The translations under genes and the position numbers were made by a program. From contig NZ_JBNPOJ010000012.1 in the NCBI RefSeq assembly GCF_050315115.1, positions 1 to 49,516 on the forward strand: DNA of 49,516 bases, read 5' to 3'. The notes below the pieces were generated by a model. The model saw only the letters and a list, made by a program, of their open reading frames with translations. It was not told the DNA's origin and made no database searches. Source of the stretch: Peptoniphilus_A sp022767005 (GTDB lineage Bacteria; Bacillota; Clostridia; Tissierellales; Peptoniphilaceae). Positions within the stretch are counted from its first letter, which is position 1, and every line of letters starts with the position of its first letter. Below, piece after piece: positions 43,046 through 49,516 of this stretch.

Positions 43046-43122
43046 GGGCCTTTAGCTCAGTTGGTTAGAGCGCCCGGCTCATAACCGGTAGGTCCCGGGT
43101 TCAAGTCCCTGAAGGCCCACCA
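43046..43122 (+). tRNA. tRNA with CAT anticodon, most like tRNA-Ile2 (lysidine type)
   Basis: Acceptor GGGCCTT pairs with AAGGCCC, CCA is encoded, and the anticodon arm CCGG-CTCATAA-CCGG gives CAT. The body resembles Bacillus tRNA-Ile2 (GG-CCTTTAGCTCAGTTGGTTAGAGC), and C4-G69 with C5-G68 fit the TilS-recognised isoleucine type rather than elongator Met. One T-stem position is mispaired. Methionine cannot be excluded from sequence alone. Confidence 0.75.
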
Positions 43123-43129
43123 TTTACTT

Positions 43130-43205
<76 letters not shown>

Positions 43206-43206
43206 C

Positions 43207-43238
43207 AAAAAGTACCAATTTTGTTGGTACTTTTTTTT
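43207..43238 (+). terminator. Intrinsic terminator of the tRNA operon
   Basis: AAAGTACCAA and TTGGTACTTT form a 10-bp stem followed by eight T residues, directly after tRNA-Phe. Confidence 0.93.
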
Positions 43239-43363
43239 GCATTTTTTTAATTTTATTCAAAATCCCTTTATCTTTTTTTCTGCCAAAAATTGTAGTCTTC
43301 CTTATAATAACACTACTTCCCTAACATTATACAGAAATATGTAAAAATATTATTAAGCTGTTT

Positions 43364-43888
43364 TTAAGCCATTTTAATGTGGCAAGACTCCAATACATCT
43401 ATTGCCGATTTTTTCTTTTCATCTGTAAGCCCTTCGGTCAAATCTTTGTAAAGATAAATATTTTTTTCTGGCAAAAATCCTTTTACAAGTAAAATATTTG
43501 AAACTACGCAAATATCTGCGACAAGTCCCAAGAAATAAATATTGTCTATTCCCTCTTCACAATCTAATTGTTTTAAATATTCTCCAAGTTCAACTGATGC
43601 AAAAGTATTTTTTTCAAACTTTTTTGCTTCCTTAAAATTTTTTGTTTTCCTTAGTTTTTCTGCAATTTCATGACCCCAAGTACCCTTTATGCAGTGTTCT
43701 ATTGGCAGATTTCTTCCCTCATTAGTCTCAAGATAATTTTCATAATGTGTATCCAATGTATAAATTACTTTTCCATTAAATTCATTTACCTTGTCCACAG
43801 CTCTATCCAAAAGTTTTTCTGTGTCTTTTCCCTTTAGCGAACCGCTTATAAAATCATTTTGCATATCTATTACTACTAATACGTCCAT
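43364..43888 (-). CDS. Nicotinamidase-like cysteine hydrolase (isochorismatase family)
   Basis: This 174-residue protein has the isochorismatase-fold start VLVVIDMQNDFISGSL with catalytic Asp-8, the metal-binding-type DTH in YTLDTHYENY, HCIKGTWGHEI as in PncA, and the nucleophile Cys in LVADICVVSN (about residue 125-130). These features favour nicotinamidase, which would convert nicotinamide to nicotinate for NAD salvage. I chose ATG 43888 because AAGGAG lies upstream and the protein then starts with the conserved strand; the upstream ATG would add an unlikely Cys-rich leader. It is divergent from sfsA. Confidence 0.83.
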   Translation of the reverse strand: MDVLVVIDMQNDFISGSLKGKDTEKLLDRAVDKVNEFNGKVIYTLDTHYENYLETNEGRNLPIEHCIKGTWGHEIAEKLRKTKNFKEAKKFEKNTFASVELGEYLKQLDCEEGIDNIYFLGLVADICVVSNILLVKGFLPEKNIYLYKDLTEGLTDEKKKSAIDVLESCHIKMA

Positions 43889-43965
43889 TTTCTCACTCCT
43901 TTTCAATATAATACAACAAGTTTTACATAATTTAAAGTTCACTGTATAATATTTTGGGGTGAATT

Positions 43966-44682
43966 ATGAAATACAACAGTGTTTTGAAAGCAGAGTTTTT
44001 ATATAGAAAAAATAGATTTATAGCGATTTGCAAAAAGGGTTTTAAGCTTTTGACAGTTTATGTTCCCAATACTGGCAGATGTAAGGAACTTCTAAAAGAA
44101 GGTACAACAGTTTTTTTAACTTACAATGACAATCCCAATAGAAAAACTTCTTACACGCTTGTAGCTGTAATAAAGGGCGATAAAATTATAAATATTGACT
44201 CACAAGCTCCCAATGAAATTGTCTACGAAGCATTTAATAAAAATAAAATTGATCTTGGTTTTAAATACGACATAATAAAGCGGGAATACACTCACGGGGA
44301 CTCTCGATTCGATTTTTATTTAGAAGGAGAAAATAAAAAGGCTCTTTTAGAAGTTAAGGGGGTTACTTTAGAAAATAATGGAATTGTTGCCTTTCCCGAT
44401 GCTCCCACAAAAAGAGGATTAAAACATATCAATGGACTTATTAGTTCTAGCGAAAAATATTTAACTTATCTTTTATTTGTTATTCAAATGAAAGATGTAA
44501 AATTTTTTACGCCAAATTACGTTACAGATAGGAATTTTTCAATGGGTCTATTAAAAGCAAGAAACTCTGGAGTAAAAATCCTAGCTTATGACTCAATTGT
44601 AACAAGAAATTCAATAGAAATTTCAGAAAAAGTACCCGTTATTTTGGAGGAAACATGGAATTTAGACTTGCAAAGGAATTAG
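43966..44682 (+). CDS. sfsA: SfsA-family DNA/RNA nuclease-like protein
   Basis: This 238-residue protein matches SfsA: an N-terminal OB-like part with VYVPNTGRCKELL, then a restriction-nuclease-like core with SRFDFYL and LLEVKGVTL (about 115-135) and a FPDAPTKRGLKHI segment. The name comes from sugar fermentation stimulation in E. coli; the molecular function is not settled. The following GNAT gene starts 28 bp inside its 3' end, so the two are translated together. It has GGGGTG upstream of the ATG. Confidence 0.95.
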   Translation: MKYNSVLKAEFLYRKNRFIAICKKGFKLLTVYVPNTGRCKELLKEGTTVFLTYNDNPNRKTSYTLVAVIKGDKIINIDSQAPNEIVYEAFNKNKIDLGFKYDIIKREYTHGDSRFDFYLEGENKKALLEVKGVTLENNGIVAFPDAPTKRGLKHINGLISSSEKYLTYLLFVIQMKDVKFFTPNYVTDRNFSMGLLKARNSGVKILAYDSIVTRNSIEISEKVPVILEETWNLDLQRN

Positions 44683-45158
44683 ATAAAAAAGAAATTGAAA
44701 AAATTTACAATGACGGTTCAGAAAAATTAAAGTCTCTTGGCATAAATCAGTGGCAAGGAAATGAAAAACCAAATCTAAATGAATTTCCTGATCTTGATAA
44801 AAATAAAATTATTTACGTTCTAGAAGATTGTGGAAAAGTTGTTTCCACAGTTATAATTTACGATTATGACATAGATTACGAAAAAAATTTAAAAGCCACT
44901 TGGAAAAGTCCAAAACCCTATGTAGCACTCCACAGAATAGCTACTCTTGCAGATGCAAGAAAAAAGGGTTATGGCAAAAAAATTATTGAGTTTTCAGAAC
45001 ATTTTGCAAAGGAAAATAATTTTAAATCAGTGCGCATTGATACACATAGGGAAAATAAATCTATGCAAAATCTTTTAACTTCTCTTGAATATAAATATGT
45101 TGGATTGGTATACCTTGGCGGAACAAGTGAAAGATTTGCCTATGAAAAAATTTTGTGA
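44655..45158 (+). CDS. GNAT-family N-acetyltransferase
   Basis: This 167-residue protein has the GNAT fold, with the acetyl-CoA loop in LADARKKGYGKKIIEFSEHFA (about 97-117) and a C-terminal RIDTHRENKSMQNLLTSLEY block. The substrate is unknown. A GGAGG site inside sfsA precedes the ATG, and it overlaps sfsA by 28 bp. Its N-terminal segment (RLAKELDKKEIEKIYNDGSEKL) is typical of small GNAT enzymes of Firmicutes. Confidence 0.85.
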   Translation: MEFRLAKELDKKEIEKIYNDGSEKLKSLGINQWQGNEKPNLNEFPDLDKNKIIYVLEDCGKVVSTVIIYDYDIDYEKNLKATWKSPKPYVALHRIATLADARKKGYGKKIIEFSEHFAKENNFKSVRIDTHRENKSMQNLLTSLEYKYVGLVYLGGTSERFAYEKIL

Positions 45159-45326
45159 GATATTTATTTTGAAAAAAATGAAAGATTTATGAAATTTATA
45201 AAAGATTTTTTTATGGATTTCCTAAAGTTTTACAAGGCGCAAATTGAATAATATCTTTATAATACCTGCTAAAGCAAAAACATTGCTACTCTTTATATTT
45301 TTTAAGAAAATAATACTTTAAGTTAA

Positions 45327-45372
45327 AAAGACCACATTTACTTAGAAAAATTCTTTGTAAAAAGTGGCCTTT
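45327..45372. terminator. Bidirectional hairpin terminator between GNAT gene and mgtE
   Basis: On the minus strand AAAGGCCACTTTTTAC pairs with GTAAATGTGGTCTTT, with one G-T, one mismatch and one bulge, and the T tail TTTAA follows. On the plus strand TTTATTTTTTAT follows the stem. It lies just beyond the mgtE stop and about 170 bases after the GNAT stop. Confidence 0.75.
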
Positions 45373-45377
45373 ATTTT

Positions 45378-46715
45378 TTATATTAAAAGTGGCAAGAATA
45401 TTGTTGCTAGACCTAAGAAAATAAAAAATCCACAGGTATCTGTAAAAGTTGTAAGAAAAATAGATGATGCAATTGCTGGATCAATTTTTATTTTGTCTAA
45501 AATTAGTGGAATTAAAAATCCCATAGAACAAGCAATTATCATATTTAAAATCATAGCGAAAAATAAAATAAATCCTAAATAAATATTGTGATGCCAAAAT
45601 ACAAACACTGCAGCTGCCAAAATTCCTATAATAGCACCTTCAAAGAGTCCCAAAAATATTTCTTTAAATATTAATTTATAATCTTCTTTTAGTGACAATT
45701 CTCCCCTTGCAAGAGATGTAATTATAATTGATAGAGTTTGAGAGCCAGCATTTCCACCCATACCAGTTACTATTGGCATAGCTGCTGATAATACTACAAC
45801 TTGTGAAATTGTTGATTCAAATCCTTTTACGACAGATGATGCCAAAAAAGCAGTAATTAAATTGACAATAAGCCATGGAATTCTCGACTTAAAGGATTCA
45901 AAAAGAGTGGAATCATATTCTTCATCTGCATTAACACCGTGCATCTGTAACATATCTTCGTTATGCTCTTGGTCAATGATGGCTATAATGTCTTCAGATG
46001 TTATAACGCCAAGTATTGCCATATTGCTATTTACTACTGGAAGGATGTCAAGCTCGTACTTGCTAAATAAATTTGCTGCAACCTCTTGATCATCTGTACC
46101 ATATACATAGAAGTCAACTTCTTCCAATAAATCTCTTAATAAAGTATCTGAATGGGAGACTAAAAGATCTCGCATAGTAACAATTCCCTTTAGTCTGTGA
46201 TAATTATCTGTAACAAAAATTTTGTCAATAATTTCTGTCTTTGGCGAAATTGAAATAATTTTCTTTACAGCCTCTACCGCAGTTAAATTTTCACGCAGTG
46301 CAATAAAATTTGTGGTCATAATACCACCTGCAGATTCTTCATCAAAGGATAAAATCATCTTTAATGTAACTTTATCTGCACTCTTTATTGACGATAAAAT
46401 TTTCTTTCTCCTTACAGTTGAAAGCACTCCCAAAAGGTCGGCAACTATTGAAGTTTCCATATGTGTAAAAATATCTATTAACTCATCATCTGTAAAAAAA
46501 GCCATAATCTTTGCACTAAAATCTTCTTCTGATGACTCAAGAAGACTAGCCATGTTCTCATGATTAATTAAATGCACAAAAATTTTTAGTTCACTGTCTT
46601 CTAATTCACTTGCCTCTAAAGCAATATCAACAGGATGATACTCGTCAAAGAGACTATTTATGAGCATTTCATCTTTTATACAAATTATTTTTTTTATCTC
46701 TTCAAATAATTCCAT
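45378..46715 (-). CDS. mgtE: MgtE-family magnesium transporter
   Basis: This protein of about 445 residues has the MgtE architecture: an N domain of helical repeats (1-130), two CBS domains (about 135-255), a connecting helix, and five transmembrane segments from about 285. The membrane part shows MPIVTGMGGNAGSQTLSIIITSLARGEL, which lines the Mg pore. The N and CBS domains sense cytosolic Mg. I prefer ATG 46715, with AGGTG six to seven bases upstream; the in-frame GTG at 46724 overlaps that site. Its start lies 14 bp inside the helicase gene, so it is coupled to it. No M-box riboswitch is seen ahead of this gene. Confidence 0.94.
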   Translation of the reverse strand: MELFEEIKKIICIKDEMLINSLFDEYHPVDIALEASELEDSELKIFVHLINHENMASLLESSEEDFSAKIMAFFTDDELIDIFTHMETSIVADLLGVLSTVRRKKILSSIKSADKVTLKMILSFDEESAGGIMTTNFIALRENLTAVEAVKKIISISPKTEIIDKIFVTDNYHRLKGIVTMRDLLVSHSDTLLRDLLEEVDFYVYGTDDQEVAANLFSKYELDILPVVNSNMAILGVITSEDIIAIIDQEHNEDMLQMHGVNADEEYDSTLFESFKSRIPWLIVNLITAFLASSVVKGFESTISQVVVLSAAMPIVTGMGGNAGSQTLSIIITSLARGELSLKEDYKLIFKEIFLGLFEGAIIGILAAAVFVFWHHNIYLGFILFFAMILNMIIACSMGFLIPLILDKIKIDPAIASSIFLTTFTDTCGFFIFLGLATIFLPLLI

Positions 46716-48558
46716 TTTTTTCACCTGCTAAAGTTTCTAAGTCTGTTACAAAAGAAGAAATTTCATTTTTTCTTCCATTTGTGTAATGCGAGTACATTAA
46801 GTATAGTTCCTTCTTTGCCCTAGTCATAGCTACATAAAATAGTCTCCTTTCTTCACAAAAGAGTTCTTCATCTTCTCCTATTGTGTCAATACTCGCAGTA
46901 GATGGCAATGTACCCTCATATAAGTCTACAACAAAAACTCGAGAAAATTCAAGACCTTTGGCAGAATGAATAGTAGAAAAAGTTAATTTTGCATTGTCAT
47001 TTCTCGATTTTAAAAGATCGTATTCTAACTCCTTTAGTCTACCAATAAAAAGATCCAGCGTCTTTGTACTTTTAGCTATTAACTTTAAATAGTAAAGGTA
47101 CTCGTTTAAACTTGCCTCTGTCTCCATAAATCGTTTGGTATTTTCCTTTAAATAATTGCCATAACCCATTTCCCTATCAATATAATTTATCGCCTCGTAA
47201 ACATCACTTCTCGCAATTTTTCTAAATCCAACTAATAATTTATTTATATTTTTGTGATAAAAACTTGGCAGTCCCGGATAGTCCTTTAAAATATTGAAAA
47301 TATTTTTACCTCTATTTCTCTTTAAATATTCAATATGTTTCTTAGAAATGTAACCATCTAATTTAAAATAAAATTTTTCATATAAGTCAATGTCTGATAA
47401 ATCTCTAGAAAAATTTAAAATGTCTAAAATATCTTTAGTAATAAAATGTGAGAAGAACTTTGTCTTTTTGTCCTTTATATTAAAATCATAATCCCTTCTC
47501 TCAAAATACTCTACAAGACCAATGCTAGAAAGATTATTTCTGTATAAAACTGCAATATCTCCTACACCCTTTTGAAGTTCCCTTTCAATAAACTCATATT
47601 GATCCTTAGGCTCCTTTACCTTAATAATATTAACAGGCTTGGCAAAGGGATTTGAAGTAAAAACTGTTTTATCAAATCTTTTTTCATTTTGTGTAATAAA
47701 AATATTTGCAATATTTACAATATTTTTTGTTGAACGAAAATTTTCCTCCATATAAAAAGTCGCAATGTCATCATATTCTTTTTGAAGATTAAAAAGTTCT
47801 TCAGTGTTTGCACCTCTAAAACCGTAAATGGATTGATCATCGTCTGCAACTACAAATAAATTATTGTCAGGTTTTGCCAGTAATTTTAAAACTTGAAATT
47901 GACTTCTACTTGTATCCTGACCTTCGTCAAGTTGAATAAATTTAAATCTATCTCTATATTTCTTTCTAATTGATGCATCACTTTTTAAAATTTCATAGGA
48001 AAGATTAATCATATCGTCAAAATCTATTAAATTCTTATCTTTTTTATATTTTTCATAAGTTTCATAAAACTTTACAAAATTATCTGTATCGCATCTCTTT
48101 AACTTTGCAAAAGAATTTGGCGAAAGCATCATATTTTTGCAATAGCCAACTTCAGAAATTGCAGTTTCAATTCGCTCTTCAGTGGGATAAGTTTTATTAA
48201 CATCTCTATAAATATCTCTTAAAATTTCATACTTTTTCTTCAAATTAGAATCAATTAAACTAAGAGACTTTCCAGATTTTCTTGAATAATCTCGAACAAT
48301 GGAATAACAAAAAGCGTGAATAGTAGAAAACAAAACATTTTCTCCGCCAAACATTGCATTATAGCGCATCTTTATATCAATAGCTTGTGCCTTGGAAAAA
48401 GTTATCGTGAGAATATTCTTTGGATCCACACCTCTATCTATTAATCTTTTAATTCTATGTAAAATCATAGTTGTCTTTCCTGCTCCAGGTACAGCAAGGA
48501 CTATTGCCGGTCCCTTAAAGTGTTCCACAGCTATTAATTGACTAGATGTTAATTTCAC
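46702..48558 (-). CDS. UvrD/PcrA-type superfamily 1 DNA helicase (short form)
   Basis: This 618-residue helicase has motifs in order: Walker A AVPGAGKTTMIL (about 20-31), TFSKAQAIDIKMRY (Ia), IQLDEGQDTSRSQ (II), DDDQSIYGFRGA (III), ENFRSTKNIVNIANIF (IV), TIHSAKGLEF (V) and VAMTRAKKELYL (VI). It is about 100 residues shorter than PcrA and lacks the C-terminal extension that binds RNA polymerase. It would unwind DNA 3' to 5' in repair. The ATG has a weak GAGGGATAAT site. mgtE overlaps its 3' end by 14 bp. Confidence 0.93.
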   Translation of the reverse strand: MKLTSSQLIAVEHFKGPAIVLAVPGAGKTTMILHRIKRLIDRGVDPKNILTITFSKAQAIDIKMRYNAMFGGENVLFSTIHAFCYSIVRDYSRKSGKSLSLIDSNLKKKYEILRDIYRDVNKTYPTEERIETAISEVGYCKNMMLSPNSFAKLKRCDTDNFVKFYETYEKYKKDKNLIDFDDMINLSYEILKSDASIRKKYRDRFKFIQLDEGQDTSRSQFQVLKLLAKPDNNLFVVADDDQSIYGFRGANTEELFNLQKEYDDIATFYMEENFRSTKNIVNIANIFITQNEKRFDKTVFTSNPFAKPVNIIKVKEPKDQYEFIERELQKGVGDIAVLYRNNLSSIGLVEYFERRDYDFNIKDKKTKFFSHFITKDILDILNFSRDLSDIDLYEKFYFKLDGYISKKHIEYLKRNRGKNIFNILKDYPGLPSFYHKNINKLLVGFRKIARSDVYEAINYIDREMGYGNYLKENTKRFMETEASLNEYLYYLKLIAKSTKTLDLFIGRLKELEYDLLKSRNDNAKLTFSTIHSAKGLEFSRVFVVDLYEGTLPSTASIDTIGEDEELFCEERRLFYVAMTRAKKELYLMYSHYTNGRKNEISSFVTDLETLAGEKNGII

Positions 48559-48628
48559 ATTATCCCTCCTATTCTAGTGTAAACTATTTCTTAAATATTT
48601 TAAATCTATTTTTTTAACTATGCCATTG

Positions 48629-48637
48629 TGATATAAT
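48629..48637 (+). promoter_or_regulatory. Extended -10 promoter of the TM1586-like nitroreductase gene
   Basis: TGATATAAT ends about 30 bases before the ATG. The -35 region is only T-rich. A GGGGG ribosome site lies six bases before the ATG. Confidence 0.5.
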
Positions 48638-48667
48638 TTATATATAACAGGTTTAGGGGGTATTACT

Positions 48668-49462
48668 ATGTTAATGACAAATTTCTTGCAAAAGAGAAAG
48701 TCTGTCAGAAATTTTAAAAATGACACAGTTCCAAGAGACGCCTTGGAAAATATAAAATTACTTATGAACGAAATGAAGACTGAAGAAAGCGGCATAAGTT
48801 TTTCTCTTTATGAAAACGGAAAAATTGTGGCAGAAGGACTAAAAGGCAAGGCAGGATATGCAGGAGTCATGATAGAAGCTCCACATTACATCGCACTAGA
48901 TATTGATGCTAAAAAACCACTTAACTTATTAAAGGGCGGCTACTGTCTTGAAAAATTAAATACAAAAATTGTCAACTTGGCCATTGATACTTGTTGGATA
49001 ACAGTTGATAATGTTGACGTCGATACAAAAAAATCTATCTTTGGAGAAAATGGAACTGGAATAGATTACTTAATAGCAATTGGCTATGGACAAAAGAAAA
49101 AATTATTCGACCCAGAAGTAACAAGTTCAAGACTTAATGTAGAAGAAATAGTTTTTTCTGAAAAGATTGGACAGCCAATTTCCATTGAAACATTAGAAAA
49201 CTATGGCGTATTTGATGTATTTTCATCAGTAAGATATGCACCAAGCCACAAAAATTTTCAACCATGGAGATTTGTATTAAAGGGCACAAAAGTAGAAGCT
49301 TACATGGTAAAATCCGAGGAAGACAATAGATCGCTAATCGACATGGGCGTAATTTTATTCTATATGGAAGAAATGCTAAAGACAATTGGCATAAACAAAA
49401 AGTGGACAATCGATTTAAAGGACGCAGGTAATTATTATTACATCGGCTCCTATACACTTTAA
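48668..49462 (+). CDS. TM1586-like nitroreductase-family protein
   Basis: This 264-residue protein has an RKSVRNFK start like FMN-binding nitroreductases and then a second, later nitroreductase-like half (FDVFSSVRYAPSHKNFQPWRFVL, about 180-205). Such two-part architecture matches the TM1586 group. It lacks signal peptide and membrane segments. The presumed cofactor is FMN; the substrate is not known. It is monocistronic, divergent from the helicase gene, and ended by a hairpin. Proteins of this group are often annotated as nitroreductases without demonstrated activity. Confidence 0.83.
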   Translation: MLMTNFLQKRKSVRNFKNDTVPRDALENIKLLMNEMKTEESGISFSLYENGKIVAEGLKGKAGYAGVMIEAPHYIALDIDAKKPLNLLKGGYCLEKLNTKIVNLAIDTCWITVDNVDVDTKKSIFGENGTGIDYLIAIGYGQKKKLFDPEVTSSRLNVEEIVFSEKIGQPISIETLENYGVFDVFSSVRYAPSHKNFQPWRFVLKGTKVEAYMVKSEEDNRSLIDMGVILFYMEEMLKTIGINKKWTIDLKDAGNYYYIGSYTL

Positions 49463-49474
49463 TAAACTTATTTA

Positions 49475-49508
49475 GGGCATAAAATGGTATCATTTATATG
49501 CCTTTTTA
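49475..49508 (+). terminator. Intrinsic terminator after the TM1586-like gene
   Basis: GGCATAAAATG and CATTTATATGCC pair with one bulge around a GTAT loop, followed by TTTTTAT. It starts 12 bases after the stop codon. Confidence 0.85.
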
Positions 49509-49516
49509 TAATATTT

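Noticed and set aside
48574..48795. A 73-residue minus-strand frame opposite the TM1586-like gene start
   Set aside because: It is the antisense shadow of a well-supported gene and has no ribosome site or homology pattern.
49134..49493. A 119-residue minus-strand frame opposite the TM1586-like gene end
   Set aside because: It is antisense to conserved nitroreductase sequence, has no ribosome site, and crosses the terminator.

Overview
The window is chromosomal DNA from a strongly AT-rich, low-GC Gram-positive anaerobe. The best fit is a Peptoniphilaceae-type member of the Tissierellia/Clostridia (Parvimonas, Peptoniphilus or Finegoldia relatives). The grounds are the A/T-biased codon use, strong Shine-Dalgarno sites (GGAGG/GAGGTG), occasional TTG and GTG starts, sigma-A type promoters, lipoproteins with Gram-positive lipoboxes, a clostridial 8-Fe ferredoxin, a giant acyl-CoA dehydratase activase and a TelA/XpaC pair. 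This is inference from gene content; no rRNA is present to settle it. I see no insertion sequence, prophage, integrase or CRISPR array.

Layout. 36-5275 (-): an ABC importer operon (DUF3798-type lipoprotein, double ATPase, two permeases) with a sigma-A promoter, a 16-bp perfect palindrome upstream and an internal hairpin after the binding-protein gene. 5354-5941: a long AT-rich spacer with an isolated terminator. 5942-6607 (-): a DUF1275 membrane protein. 6719-12486 (-): a purine operon purC-purE-purM-purN-purH-purD behind a ykkC-family (PRPP-class) riboswitch whose 3' part overlaps an intrinsic terminator. 12784-15823 (-): ppx-ppk polyphosphate genes. 16002-19684 (-): an M16C metalloprotease and an inositol-phosphatase family gene. 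19792-21309 (+): a lone gene that reads as a highly diverged oleate hydratase relative. 21375-24414 (-): nitroreductase-tsaE-tsaB-rimI-tsaD, the t6A tRNA modification set. 24508-27293 (-): two lipoprotein genes, one of the DUF3160 family. 27389-27961 (+): xpt.

28049-33821 (-): cca, glmM, degV, xpaC-like and telA, closely packed. 33921-35380 (+): a small lipoprotein gene and a secreted protein with copper-amine-oxidase-N-type repeats. 35656-40391 (-): a 1425-residue 2-hydroxyacyl-CoA dehydratase activase-like protein and a 2[4Fe-4S] ferredoxin, separated by a terminator. 40659-42713 (-): a Zn/Cd-type P1B ATPase. 42882-43238 (+): a complete tRNA operon (Ser-GCT, CAT tRNA resembling Ile2, Phe-GAA) with promoter and terminator. 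43364-49462: a nicotinamidase-like hydrolase, sfsA and a GNAT gene, mgtE overlapping a UvrD-type helicase gene, and a TM1586-like nitroreductase.

Most of this is housekeeping metabolism. The pur operon and xpt both consume PRPP and meet at purine nucleotide supply, which fits PRPP sensing at the operon leader. The least explained items are the oleate-hydratase-like protein that has lost the family's flavin-loop motif, the orphan activase without dehydratase subunits, the DUF3798 transporter of unknown substrate, and several unassigned hairpins, palindromes and one possible micropeptide.
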